Shown: positions 31,378 through 40,273 of the stretch, piece by piece
Layout of the letters: every line of letters begins with the position of its first letter
Numbering within the stretch: the stretch's first letter is position 1
From: a virus
IMG/VR virus record: IMGVR_UViG_3300044614_002195
Span: 1 to 64,000 of that record
Length of the DNA stretch: 64,000 nucleotides
Reading direction: 5' to 3' (one strand)
Translations under genes and position numbers: made by a program
The notes under the pieces: model-generated
Database searches by the model: none
What the model saw: the letters and a program-made list of their open reading frames with translations, nothing else
Told to the model about the DNA's origin: nothing

Positions 31378-31788
31378 ATGCCAGACTTTACAAAACTTGC
31401 AGCCTACCTGGACTCTTTTTCAAAAGAAAGTCCAGACTATGATACAGCTCAATATATAAAGTCAAAGATAGCTGCAGACCTTAAGGACACTAATACCGTA
31501 AACAACGGAGAAGATGCAGAGCTGGACGACAATGATGTAACCATGAGTACACCTGAGCAGCAAACTCAGGAAAACCAAGAAGGTGAAGAAATGCACGGAG
31601 CCTTCAAAGAGCTAGATGTCATGAATCAGCTTAAAGAAGAAAAAGAAGAAGTTAAGCTGCCCGGACAAAAAGACGAAAATGGAAATACCAAATTAGACGT
31701 ATCTACCGAAGAAACTTTCGGAGACAATGTTTTGAATCGTAAAAGCGCTTCACTCTTTGAAGTAATAAAACAAAAGCTTAAAAAATAA
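31378..31788 (+). CDS. acidic hypothetical protein, 136 aa
   Basis: The ATG at 31378 ('MPDFTKLAAYLDSF') falls just after the stop of the Gln-rich gene. The TAA stop overlaps the ATG of the beta-prime C-terminal gene (TAATG at 31786-31790), so the two are coupled. The protein is strongly acidic, Glu/Asn/Gln-rich and probably disordered in the middle, with a short C-terminal helix ('SLFEVIKQKLKK'). No family is recognised. Confidence 0.6.
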   Translation: MPDFTKLAAYLDSFSKESPDYDTAQYIKSKIAADLKDTNTVNNGEDAELDDNDVTMSTPEQQTQENQEGEEMHGAFKELDVMNQLKEEKEEVKLPGQKDENGNTKLDVSTEETFGDNVLNRKSASLFEVIKQKLKK

Positions 31789-33641
31789 TGGCTACAACTA
31801 CAGTAGGGAGAGTTCTTTTAAAGTTTTTTACTCCCCCTCAATTCCATAGTTTGATAGACGGCCTTGTCTTGGATAAAAAGGGTATATCTAAGCTTTTTGC
31901 TGAAATAGCAGAAAAGGCGCCTGACGAATACAGCAAGATTGCTTCAGAATTAACTCGTCTAGGATTTGAGATAGCCACGAGGCAAGGCACATCCATAACT
32001 TTAAAAGACCTAATTTCTCCAATAGATAAAGAAAAGGTATGGAAAGACTTTGAGAGTTATAAAGAAAAAATAGAAGCTTCGTCGGATACTCAGCAGGTCA
32101 AAGACCATAAAATATTTGATAAGTATAATCAAATGATGTCTGACATTGAAAAAGACATTCTTGATAAAGGACTAACTGAGAACAAATCTTTGGCTAAAAT
32201 TATTCTAGCAGGGTCTAGAGGTTCACCTGCACAGTATAGAGGAACTATAGCCACTCAAGGTTTTGTGGTGGATGCAGAAGGCAAGCCTAAGATGGATATT
32301 CCAATTAAAAGCTCTTATGCTGAAGGTTTATCCCTGCCTGAATATCTGGCTACTTCTTTTGGTACACGTACTGGAGAAGTCTTGAAAAAGATATCCGTTG
32401 CTCAAGGCGGCTACGGGTCAAAGCAATTCGCCAGGGCACTTATGCCTTTACAGGTCGTAGAAAACGATTGCGAGACGCTAAACGGGATTACCGTATCTGT
32501 AAGCGACAAGGAATCAGCAGGAGCATATTTAGCAAAGGCTGTTGAAAACTATAACAGGAACAATGAAGTAACTTTTAAAATGCTTAATGATCTTAATAAT
32601 AAGAACATTAAGTCTATAGTCATAAGATCCCCGATGACCTGCCAATCTAACAAGAAGCATCATTCAGGCGGATTGTGCCAGATGTGTGTAGGTAAAAGAG
32701 AAAAAGGTCTTGCAGCTTTAGATAGCTATATAGGCCTGGTGGCAGGTACGGCTGTAGCTGAACCTTTGACCGAAAGCGCCATGAAAGCAAGACATGGTGG
32801 AGGTGCTGCGACATCACTAGCGGGGAGTCATTTAGGTTTTAAACTAATTAATCAGTTAGCTAACATTCCTAAGACATTTGTAGGTAAAGCCCCTCTAGCT
32901 CAAGAAGATGGATTTGTAACTGCGTTAGAACCTGCGGCAGCTGGAGGATTTTTTATCTCGGTAAATAATCACGAGCATTATATAGGCATTGATCAGCAGC
33001 CTACAGTTAAACTTGGTGATCGCGTAGAACAAGGACAGGTACTCAGTTCAGGTCTGGTAGATCCCAGAGAAGCTGTTAAATATAGAGGTATAGGAGACGG
33101 TAGAAAGTATTATATGGAGGCCATGAAGAAAGCCTTCGACGATAGTGGTCTAGGAGTTAATAGAAGAAATTTTGAGCTTATAGCCAAAGCAGCCATAGAT
33201 CATGTAAAGATCACAGACCCTGAAGGTATCGGAGATTATCTTCCAGATCAGGTTGTATCATATTCAGCTATAGAGAAAGACTATACACCTAGAGCAGACT
33301 CTAAAATGCTTAGAGTAGATTTGGCTTATGGTAAGTATTTAGAGAAGCCTGAAATGCATTACACTATAGGTACAAGAATAACTACAGGTGTTATTAAAGA
33401 TTTAAAAGATCATGAGATCGAGGCAATCCTTGTTAACGATAATGAACCTAATTTTGAGCCTACAATGGTGAGGCTTGTAGATATTCCAGAACATCATGAC
33501 GATTGGATGCATGTACTTAACAGTACAAATCTAGCGAAAAGGTTCGTCAATATGGTTAACAGAGGGTCAACATCCGACACAAAGGGCCCAAGTCCAATTC
33601 CAGGTTTGGCCTACGGTGTAGGCTTCGGTCAAAAAGATTAA
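31788..33641 (+). CDS. RNA polymerase beta-prime subunit, C-terminal part
   Basis: 617 aa. It starts exactly where the fusion protein stops in RpoC terms ('TTTVGRVLLKFFTP' for TTVGRAILWMIVP). It then carries 'AGSRGSPAQYRG' and 'YAEGLSLPEYLATSFGTRTG' (bridge-helix region), 'VVENDCETLNGI', and the trigger-loop segment 'EPLTESAMKARHGGGAA' for EPGTQLTMRTFHIGGAAS. Cys228, Cys285, Cys297 and Cys300 match the second zinc site of bacterial beta-prime. The C-terminal 270 residues are a shortened jaw and clamp region with 'VNRRNFELIAKAA' for VNDRHFEVIVRQM. No lineage-specific insertion is seen. Confidence 0.97.
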   Translation: MATTTVGRVLLKFFTPPQFHSLIDGLVLDKKGISKLFAEIAEKAPDEYSKIASELTRLGFEIATRQGTSITLKDLISPIDKEKVWKDFESYKEKIEASSDTQQVKDHKIFDKYNQMMSDIEKDILDKGLTENKSLAKIILAGSRGSPAQYRGTIATQGFVVDAEGKPKMDIPIKSSYAEGLSLPEYLATSFGTRTGEVLKKISVAQGGYGSKQFARALMPLQVVENDCETLNGITVSVSDKESAGAYLAKAVENYNRNNEVTFKMLNDLNNKNIKSIVIRSPMTCQSNKKHHSGGLCQMCVGKREKGLAALDSYIGLVAGTAVAEPLTESAMKARHGGGAATSLAGSHLGFKLINQLANIPKTFVGKAPLAQEDGFVTALEPAAAGGFFISVNNHEHYIGIDQQPTVKLGDRVEQGQVLSSGLVDPREAVKYRGIGDGRKYYMEAMKKAFDDSGLGVNRRNFELIAKAAIDHVKITDPEGIGDYLPDQVVSYSAIEKDYTPRADSKMLRVDLAYGKYLEKPEMHYTIGTRITTGVIKDLKDHEIEAILVNDNEPNFEPTMVRLVDIPEHHDDWMHVLNSTNLAKRFVNMVNRGSTSDTKGPSPIPGLAYGVGFGQKD

Positions 33642-33664
33642 CTTACGCTAATGTGAGAAGGTTC

Positions 33665-33693
33665 TTGATATACAAGAAGAAAATTCATAAAAT
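33665..33693 (+). promoter_or_regulatory. sigma70-like promoter before the 736-aa gene
   Basis: TTGATA (33665-33670), 17-nt spacer, TAAAAT (33688-33693), 22 nt before the ATG at 33715. It lies in the 73-nt gap after the beta-prime gene and probably restarts transcription for the virion cluster. Confidence 0.5.
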
Positions 33694-33714
33694 AAGTTAA
33701 ATATCGATATTATT

Positions 33715-35925
33715 ATGCGCAAAACAAATTTAAATAAAGCGGCTGCAGATGATCAAATTGAAGGAGCATTCTTCCAGCTGGCTTATCAGCGCCTGCAAGA
33801 TACTCTTAAAAAACTTATCCCATATCTCGTAGGTTTTGAGATTGTTAAAAAGAACGAGGATAATACAAAAGCTTTAGGTGTTTTTGGTTTTAGGTCCGAC
33901 GGAGGACAAATTCTTTTCGTTCCTGCCTTTTTTGTGGATGGTAAAGTAAAGCCATTGGACCTCCTATATAGTAAAAATAACGAGCAGTTCTATCCGTTAA
34001 ACGAAGATTTTGCTGAAATGTTTGTTAAGGAAGAAATGCTTGGACTAGGAGACAACTCCAAGGAAAACAGATCTGACATCATGCGTGATGCTACTCAGGG
34101 AGACTACAGACAAATGTCTGTACCTCCTCGTACAGGACGTTACGCAATAGCCTCTGTTATTGACTATGTTAAAGACGCAGGAGAGCCCACAAAGAAAGCA
34201 TTTACAGATCTAATTGAGAAAGACGCAGAGTTCTGCGAATCTCTGTTACGCTTTTATCCTCTAGAAAAAGTAGCCGAAGCTATTTCCCTTGAAGACGGCA
34301 AAGAATACCGCAAGTCCGATCAGGCAGCCAAGAAGATTGAATTGGTTAAACTTAAAGATAAGGGTAAGGTTAAAAAGCTTACAGATTCACAAAAAAAGAC
34401 CCTGCTAACCCAGGGTTATGTGATTGTAGACGATCGCGCCGCAAATGAGAAATCTACTTTTGGTGCTGTTGATTATCTTAAAAAGTTCATTAATCCTCCT
34501 GAGTCTGGCTTTTATTCTTATGTAACTAAACTAGGTGGCCTTCGCTACGGTCTTATCCTGGTGAGACCAAAGCAGCTCCAGCAGGATTTTGCCACTGACG
34601 ACGTACTTGTTTTAGATATCGAGTCCAAAGACGGCTCGACCTATATCAAAGATCACAAGCAGGTTTTTGTTAAAGATCAGATTAGAGTGCAGGACTATAG
34701 TGCTGTACATAAAATGATGGTGGACGCTGCTGAAGGTAAACCTGGGTATTCTAACGTTTACGTATTAATTAATGAAAATTTAAAGGCCACGCAGCCCTTC
34801 AGAATTAATGCAAATTTTAAAGACGCTTCAGGAATTCGCAGAATTGCAGTAGAGCCGCATAGCATATGGGCAGACTCATGCTGCGACGAAAAGGGAGGCG
34901 TAAAAGACAGACCAGGAAGCATTCATGATCTACCTAGAGGCAACTTCTACAACCACCCCAAGAAAGCTAGAGAAGTACATCTTGTCATGACCAAGAGACA
35001 AGGTGATCGCCTAGACTATCAGGATAATACCATTTACGTTCCTGCAGGATTTAAACTATTAAAGATTACTCCAGCATGCTGCTTTCCCGGCTGGAGAGAA
35101 ACAGGCTTCTCCGGCAATGAAAACGACGGAGACGCTAAAGCTCACGAACAAAAGCTTAGAGGTGAACCTGGCACACCGGGGAAACTGCACGCAATGCTGG
35201 AAGATAAAAACGTCTTCCCTATGACTGTACACACCAACGGCAGTGAATACTTCGTAGACATCAAGGGAGCAAAGAAAAAATACGAAGATCCGATTAAAGC
35301 TAAAATAGCGATGGTCATGGATATCGGACTAGACGAAAAGGCAGCAGAAGATCTACTGGATAGCCTGGTCCCAGGGTTTTCCAAAAAGGGGCACTTGAAG
35401 ATGGCCTATACAGGAGACATTTATCCTCAGCCTTTTGAAGAGCAGCCATACACCAACGAGTTTGGACAAAGTACGTATGTGGGTGTAGGACAGGAGAACA
35501 CACTGCCGACCCTGGATAGCTATGTTGGAAATCCTACCCGTCAAGATCTTGGCACAATGCCTGAGGTTAAGGGTATCGACCCTAGATACGTGCAACAAGC
35601 TATACAATTAGCCCAAAACGGACAAAAGGAAATTTTCGACACTCAAATGATTGGCGCTTTAGCCAAGTACGTTTCTGTGGGAGATAAAATTTCCGAGTAT
35701 TTACCATCTATGGTTGAGGCGATGGATAGACTTGGAAGAATCCTGTTTTTATTGCACTGGGAAACAGACAAGTTTAAAGAGATGTACGGCCGAGGGGATC
35801 TACCTGAGTTGGTAGAATTAGTGACTAGTGTTCTTAAGAATATTGGAGACCTGATCATTTTCTTGAAGCGGAAATCTCCCGAGTTGTCAATTAACATGAC
35901 CCAAACGGAAAGCACAGAAATTTAA
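33715..35925 (+). CDS. large virion-type hypothetical protein, 736 aa
   Basis: Acidic/basic mixed protein without membrane segments. The N-terminal 150 residues ('QIEGAFFQLAYQRLQDTLKK', 'ALGVFGFRSDGGQILFVPAF') look like a compact domain. The middle contains two Cys clusters ('DSCCDEKG', 'TPACCFPGW'), and the C-terminus is helical ('MVEAMDRLGRILFLLHWE', ending 'SINMTQTESTEI'). It sits between the RNA polymerase and the putative head genes. Portal and terminase motifs were looked for and not seen. A packaged internal protein is my best guess from size and context only. Confidence 0.5.
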   Translation: MRKTNLNKAAADDQIEGAFFQLAYQRLQDTLKKLIPYLVGFEIVKKNEDNTKALGVFGFRSDGGQILFVPAFFVDGKVKPLDLLYSKNNEQFYPLNEDFAEMFVKEEMLGLGDNSKENRSDIMRDATQGDYRQMSVPPRTGRYAIASVIDYVKDAGEPTKKAFTDLIEKDAEFCESLLRFYPLEKVAEAISLEDGKEYRKSDQAAKKIELVKLKDKGKVKKLTDSQKKTLLTQGYVIVDDRAANEKSTFGAVDYLKKFINPPESGFYSYVTKLGGLRYGLILVRPKQLQQDFATDDVLVLDIESKDGSTYIKDHKQVFVKDQIRVQDYSAVHKMMVDAAEGKPGYSNVYVLINENLKATQPFRINANFKDASGIRRIAVEPHSIWADSCCDEKGGVKDRPGSIHDLPRGNFYNHPKKAREVHLVMTKRQGDRLDYQDNTIYVPAGFKLLKITPACCFPGWRETGFSGNENDGDAKAHEQKLRGEPGTPGKLHAMLEDKNVFPMTVHTNGSEYFVDIKGAKKKYEDPIKAKIAMVMDIGLDEKAAEDLLDSLVPGFSKKGHLKMAYTGDIYPQPFEEQPYTNEFGQSTYVGVGQENTLPTLDSYVGNPTRQDLGTMPEVKGIDPRYVQQAIQLAQNGQKEIFDTQMIGALAKYVSVGDKISEYLPSMVEAMDRLGRILFLLHWETDKFKEMYGRGDLPELVELVTSVLKNIGDLIIFLKRKSPELSINMTQTESTEI

Positions 35926-35937
35926 GCTTTTCTGATT

Positions 35938-36882
35938 ATGGCGGAGCAGCAAAACACCTCATATTTAGAGAGGTTAGCCGCATTGAAGTTGTTGCGTGAA
36001 AACATGTATTACGCACAACCCTCTAGGTATGCGGCAACTGATTTTGCTGACGATTTACCAGGGCCACTTAGAGCTGTTGCACCTAACATAGGTGAGATAG
36101 CTCCTTCTATGGCGATTATTTCAAAAGACCCTGAGGAAAGGAAAAGTCAAATTCGTGAAGCCATAAATAGAATCAAACAAACAGGCAACGCTTCTACTAA
36201 CCTAGGTAAAGAGATTTTACATAACGTTAAAGACATGGGACTCGGCGCCATAGCCCCTGGGCTTGCACTAGCCACTGCCTTTAATTTAATGGGTTTTAGA
36301 TCGCCTGTAGCAAAACTTAAATCAGGTAAAAAAGTATGGAGATCCCCAGCAACTCCAATAGAAAATATTAAAAAGCTATTTAATAAGCCTGGTTACGCTA
36401 AAGAAATTGCAAAAGAAAGTGGAAAGGAAGCACTGACTGGTGCAGGAATCGCAGCTATATCCGCAGGAGCATATCCCATTTTCGCAAGAGCCACAAAACC
36501 TTCAGATAAAGCACTGAGTGAAGCCGCAAGCGTAATACAAGATCAGCCCAACCTCAGCGCTATTCCAGCCTCTGAGTATATGAGTATTATGCGTAAGAGT
36601 AAAGAAGACGCCGGCTCTCCAATCTCTCAAAAAATAAAAGCCATAGCACAGGGGACAGGAATAGGTGCAGGGGTTGGAGCAGCAGCCGCACTAGCCCCTA
36701 GCGCTTTAAAGGTACTTGCACTAGCCGCAAGGAATGCCATAACTAGAAGACCAATATCCGCCGATATGGGTGGAATAATTAAAAAAGATCTACCTAGAGA
36801 CTTGAGTCTCGGCAGCATTACCGGCGGAGCGCTAGGAGCAGCGGCAGGACCGTTTACAGAAAAGCTACCAGAAAATGAATAA
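35938..36882 (+). CDS. glycine-zipper virion-type protein, 314 aa
   Basis: Three Gly/Ala-rich hydrophobic segments: near residues 95-125 ('DMGLGAIAPGLALATAFNLM'), 160-180 ('LTGAGIAAISAGAYPIF') and 235-265 ('GTGIGAGVGAAAALAPSALK'), with a fourth short one at the end. It resembles the minus-strand glycine-zipper proteins at 19.6-25.4 kb in composition. The start is 12 nt after the preceding stop and its end overlaps the next gene by 8 nt. Confidence 0.55.
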   Translation: MAEQQNTSYLERLAALKLLRENMYYAQPSRYAATDFADDLPGPLRAVAPNIGEIAPSMAIISKDPEERKSQIREAINRIKQTGNASTNLGKEILHNVKDMGLGAIAPGLALATAFNLMGFRSPVAKLKSGKKVWRSPATPIENIKKLFNKPGYAKEIAKESGKEALTGAGIAAISAGAYPIFARATKPSDKALSEAASVIQDQPNLSAIPASEYMSIMRKSKEDAGSPISQKIKAIAQGTGIGAGVGAAAALAPSALKVLALAARNAITRRPISADMGGIIKKDLPRDLSLGSITGGALGAAAGPFTEKLPENE

Positions 36883-37960
36883 GCTTAAGACTATTAGACT
36901 TAATCAGGTAGGCTCATTTTATAATTTTCCTAACTGGCGTTATCTTGTTTACCTAGAGCCTCACAGAGCAAATTTGGCCTACTGTAAAAGAAAACCAAAA
37001 GATGGTGCTAGATGTCTCCTAAGATACCTTAAAGACCATGAAGAAATATCAGAAAGGTCTGTGGTTTCCTTTTCATTTACTCCGAAGTTTTCAAAAGCGA
37101 TAGAAAAGTTAAACATAAAGCAAAAAGACACGTTCTATAAGTTGTTTAACAAAAAGTTAAAAATGCAGGGAGATAAAAAGGTATTCACTTCTTCATATAG
37201 AGAAGAGCACGTAGAGGTATGGAACGGTAAGTATATAGCTCTCGTACAAGACGTACCTCTTAAAGAATTTTTATACCACGTAACAAATATCAAGTACTCA
37301 AAAGATTTTGATTTTGCTGTAAAGTTTAGAAACTCACCAGAACACCAGCGCAATTTCTGCGTGATAGGTTACTGTATTTTCGCAGGGTTATCTGACGCGG
37401 TTATTGCTCACAGATATAAGCTATACCCCAAACAGGTAAAGGCCTTACGTGAGCTTTTCTTTGATTTCACAAATGCTCCCACTGACGTTGTCGCTAGGGC
37501 AGCGTATTTCACGCAACTCACAGACAATAACATTATCAATGACGTAGATAGGAGATATTTTAAAATTATTGGCGCCCTAGGAGAGCTAGGCCTAAAGGCT
37601 GAGGCTGATCCTTCAAGTCTAACAATAGACGAAAAAGAAAGGCTCAATTCCTATCTAGCGGACTCTATGCTGGATAATGTTACCTCTTTATACTTTAGTA
37701 TTGAAGATAAAAAAGACGCTTTAGCTTATAATGGTGTAATCAATAACCTAGCGTCATTCTTCATCAAGAAAGAAGAAATAAATTATTTTAGATCAAAAGT
37801 CAGGAATCTAGATGCTAGTACCGCTAGGATTGTTAACGAACGCACAGATTACACTACAGGAATACAAGAGGAGGATATATTGGCAATGGAAATGATCACC
37901 AAGCTGGCCTTGAAGGAAAATCCTCCTCCAGAATATAAAGTAATTACTGAATTGAAATAA
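36875..37960 (+). CDS. hypothetical protein with possible helix-turn-helix, 361 aa
   Basis: Overlaps the preceding gene by 8 nt. Near residues 165-200, 'CIFAGLSDAVIAHRYKLYPK' followed by 'ALRELFFDFTNAP' resembles the 'A-xx-L-x-x-x-xx-V-x-x-Y-x-x-L-F-F-D-V' pattern of phage proteins with a homeodomain-like helix-turn-helix that count or bind DNA. The N-terminus is basic ('YCKRKPKDGARCLLRYLKDH'). The rest is helical. DNA binding is plausible; identity (for example small terminase) is not established. Confidence 0.45.
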   Translation: MNKLKTIRLNQVGSFYNFPNWRYLVYLEPHRANLAYCKRKPKDGARCLLRYLKDHEEISERSVVSFSFTPKFSKAIEKLNIKQKDTFYKLFNKKLKMQGDKKVFTSSYREEHVEVWNGKYIALVQDVPLKEFLYHVTNIKYSKDFDFAVKFRNSPEHQRNFCVIGYCIFAGLSDAVIAHRYKLYPKQVKALRELFFDFTNAPTDVVARAAYFTQLTDNNIINDVDRRYFKIIGALGELGLKAEADPSSLTIDEKERLNSYLADSMLDNVTSLYFSIEDKKDALAYNGVINNLASFFIKKEEINYFRSKVRNLDASTARIVNERTDYTTGIQEEDILAMEMITKLALKENPPPEYKVITELK

Positions 37961-37971
37961 TTTTAAAATGA

Positions 37972-37980
37972 TGGTATAAC
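37972..37980 (+). promoter_or_regulatory. extended -10 promoter (TGGTATAAC)
   Basis: TGGTATAAC in the 33-nt gap before the ATG at 37994; the mRNA would have a leader of about 6 nt and no Shine-Dalgarno. Confidence 0.5.
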
Positions 37981-37993
37981 TGTAAACAATCAT

Positions 37994-39490
37994 ATGGACG
38001 AGCCTAACATTCTAATCAAAACAGCCCTAAGCGAAGCAGTGCAAAAGGTAAATGCCGGCATGTCTCCTACCGAGGCGCTAAAGAAAGTCGCAGAAGACTT
38101 GGACCTTAACCCCAATTATATTCAAAGAACCGGAGAAGCCTTGAACGTAGCTTTAAACTACAAGCATTTTAAGACAGCTTCAGACAGATCCACAGATTTT
38201 GAAATTGCAGACATCTCTAAAGCAATTCAAGACGCATTCACATTCACAGAAAAAACGGCAGCAGAAAAAATATCTGAGCGTTTCTCTGTAGCTGAAACAA
38301 ACGAGCATATTTTTAACTATAATAGAGCTCTTAGTAATCCCATGTACAAAAGAGCGTTTTTAGAAATTGCTAATGCTCCTGAAGTAAATGAAAGCTATCC
38401 AACAACTTTTAATACTGTCTACGAAAAGTCTGCAAATTATATTCAAAGCCTAAACAAGCAGGCAGAAGAAGCTGAAGTGGCTAGAGTTGAAGCAGAGTTT
38501 GAACTGAATGCAAAGTTTTCAGAGCTTTCAGACGCTTTTAGAAAAGACGCAGGATATAGAACATCTTTTGACGAGTTTGAATCACAGGTTTTCTCTAAGT
38601 ATGGACAAGCGGCTTTACCTTATCTAGATCTTTTACACAAGACTGCAGCCCAGCACGAAGAAAGAGGCGTTCACGATTCTGGCTATATTATGTTTGAGCA
38701 GTGCAAGGAAGCTCAAATGTTTGAAGGCTTAATGTCCGCAGCCAGCCAATGGACTGCAGCCACAAAGACAGCAGAAGAAATTTCAGAAAATTTAAATTTC
38801 GAAAAAGCTTATCTCAAAGACTCCTGCAGACTTCTAGGCAAGCAGTCAGCAACTAAATGCTGCGGAAAATGTACAGGAGAGTGTAAGTGTGGTAGTTCTT
38901 GCTCTTGTCAAAAAAGTGAAGACGCCGACAAAGAAAAGAGTGCAGAAGAATCCGTCCAGCCTCATATTGAAGCGGATCCTGTCCTTGAAGAGATTAAAAA
39001 AAAAGCTTCAGATGAAAGCTACAAAATAGCTAAAGACTATACTAAAGACCCTGTCCTGAAAGAAGCCATGGAAAAAGAGGCTTTTTTGGGTCTGGGAAAA
39101 TCCACTGGATTTGGGGGACTTATTAGCGAGCACGTTTCTGAAGCTTTTTCCGCAGGCTTTAAACCGCATAATACTGCACCCAAACCTAACATGACTTTAG
39201 ATAATATGGAGCGCAAGCTCTTATTACAAGAGCTCATGATGACAGATCCTATTTTGTCAAAAATAAACCCAGCCAGAGTCGCTAGAGCCTTTGAACAACT
39301 TCTGAGGTTATCTCCAGAAATCTCAAAAGAAAAAGAGGTCGTCAGGGCAGAATTAAGAGCCATGGTATCGTCACAGGCGTTAAGTAAGTTTGATGCAGAT
39401 CTTATGGCTAAAACAGATGTAGGAATGCTAAAGCGTCGAATAGCTACACAAAACTTTAACTCAGGTCATATGGACACCTTTAGAATATAA
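37994..39490 (+). CDS. virion-type protein with cysteine cluster, 498 aa
   Basis: Mostly helical and acidic. Residues near 295-312 hold a dense cysteine cluster ('CCGKCTGECKCGSSCSC', nine Cys in 17 residues), which could bind metal or crosslink. The surrounding sequence is Glu/Lys/Ala-rich ('AEEAEVARVEAEFELNAKF'). The N-terminus ('ILIKTALSEAVQKVNAGM', 'SPTEALKKVAEDL') resembles the Ala-helix motifs of other putative virion proteins here. It is preceded by its own promoter. No family is recognised. Confidence 0.5.
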   Translation: MDEPNILIKTALSEAVQKVNAGMSPTEALKKVAEDLDLNPNYIQRTGEALNVALNYKHFKTASDRSTDFEIADISKAIQDAFTFTEKTAAEKISERFSVAETNEHIFNYNRALSNPMYKRAFLEIANAPEVNESYPTTFNTVYEKSANYIQSLNKQAEEAEVARVEAEFELNAKFSELSDAFRKDAGYRTSFDEFESQVFSKYGQAALPYLDLLHKTAAQHEERGVHDSGYIMFEQCKEAQMFEGLMSAASQWTAATKTAEEISENLNFEKAYLKDSCRLLGKQSATKCCGKCTGECKCGSSCSCQKSEDADKEKSAEESVQPHIEADPVLEEIKKKASDESYKIAKDYTKDPVLKEAMEKEAFLGLGKSTGFGGLISEHVSEAFSAGFKPHNTAPKPNMTLDNMERKLLLQELMMTDPILSKINPARVARAFEQLLRLSPEISKEKEVVRAELRAMVSSQALSKFDADLMAKTDVGMLKRRIATQNFNSGHMDTFRI

Positions 39491-39494
39491 TAAT

Positions 39495-39872
39495 ATGCCA
39501 GCACTATTAAAAATCAAAAGAGCTATAGATAACGACGTTTTTAAACTAACGTTTTCGCTAGACATCAATTCTTTACCTGAAAGCGATAAAGAGCTTATTA
39601 GGAAATTTGGCGAGCCTCAGATCAACATTGGTGGAGAATATCTACCAGAAACAGATAATACTTTTTCTCTTCCAGATAAATTTTTAAGAGTAAGATCAGA
39701 TTTACCATACACTCAGGAGTTTGATGCAAAATCGAATCTCCTTGGATTTGCTTCTACCGAAGCGCAGGCTTACGCATTTCAAGCTGAGTTTATCTCCAGA
39801 TACACTGACGCTTTTTTAACACTCAGGAGTAACGCAGATACCTTTACAGGTGAAACAGTTGAAAATATTTAA
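39495..39872 (+). CDS. hypothetical protein, 125 aa
   Basis: Starts 4 nt after the previous stop without a Shine-Dalgarno (AATAATATG). It has an alpha/beta mixture, no membrane segment, and begins 'PALLKIKRAIDNDVFKLTF'. No family is recognised. The gene order places it in the head module upstream of the protease candidate. Confidence 0.5.
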   Translation: MPALLKIKRAIDNDVFKLTFSLDINSLPESDKELIRKFGEPQINIGGEYLPETDNTFSLPDKFLRVRSDLPYTQEFDAKSNLLGFASTEAQAYAFQAEFISRYTDAFLTLRSNADTFTGETVENI

Positions 39873-39877
39873 TACTT

Positions 39878-40255
39878 ATGGATGCTAGTATTCTTGAAAA
39901 TTCTTTTATAGCTGGTATGCAAAAAAGGGCTGAACAATTAGGTTTGGAAAAAGAAGCCTTCATGCCTTTCTTTATGCAAAATATTGCACCTATGTTCGGT
40001 GGAGCTGTAGCACAGCATTACGCAGCTCGAGGAATAAAAAATCTAGCAAAAAGAAAATTAGCAAAAGGAGTAAAGCCAGGGCTAATTACCCGCGCAGCCA
40101 GGAAAGCTCATGGACTTTTAGAAGCAAAAGGAATTCAAGGACCTTTAGCACAGACAGGCTTAATGATGGGGTCGTCCATGGCAGTTGAACCTGTTTTTAG
40201 CGCAATAAACAAAAAATTATACCCCGATGCACAAGAGCAGGAATACATGCAGTAA
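39878..40255 (+). CDS. small virion-type protein with FxxG-A-G motif, 125 aa
   Basis: Residues 8-27 read 'SFIAGMQKRAEQLGLEKEAF', a near match to the pattern [FY]xxG(phi)xxxAxxxG(phi)xxxxA that recurs in at least four other places in this cluster. The middle is basic ('KRKLAKGVKPGLITRAARK') and a hydrophobic segment follows ('TGLMMGSSMAVEPVF'). No family is recognised. Confidence 0.5.
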   Translation: MDASILENSFIAGMQKRAEQLGLEKEAFMPFFMQNIAPMFGGAVAQHYAARGIKNLAKRKLAKGVKPGLITRAARKAHGLLEAKGIQGPLAQTGLMMGSSMAVEPVFSAINKKLYPDAQEQEYMQ

Positions 40256-40273
40256 GTTTAGCCACTGATTTAT

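Noticed and set aside
33715-35925. Portal protein or large terminase
   Set aside because: No Walker motifs, no portal-like pattern; size alone is not enough, left as hypothetical.
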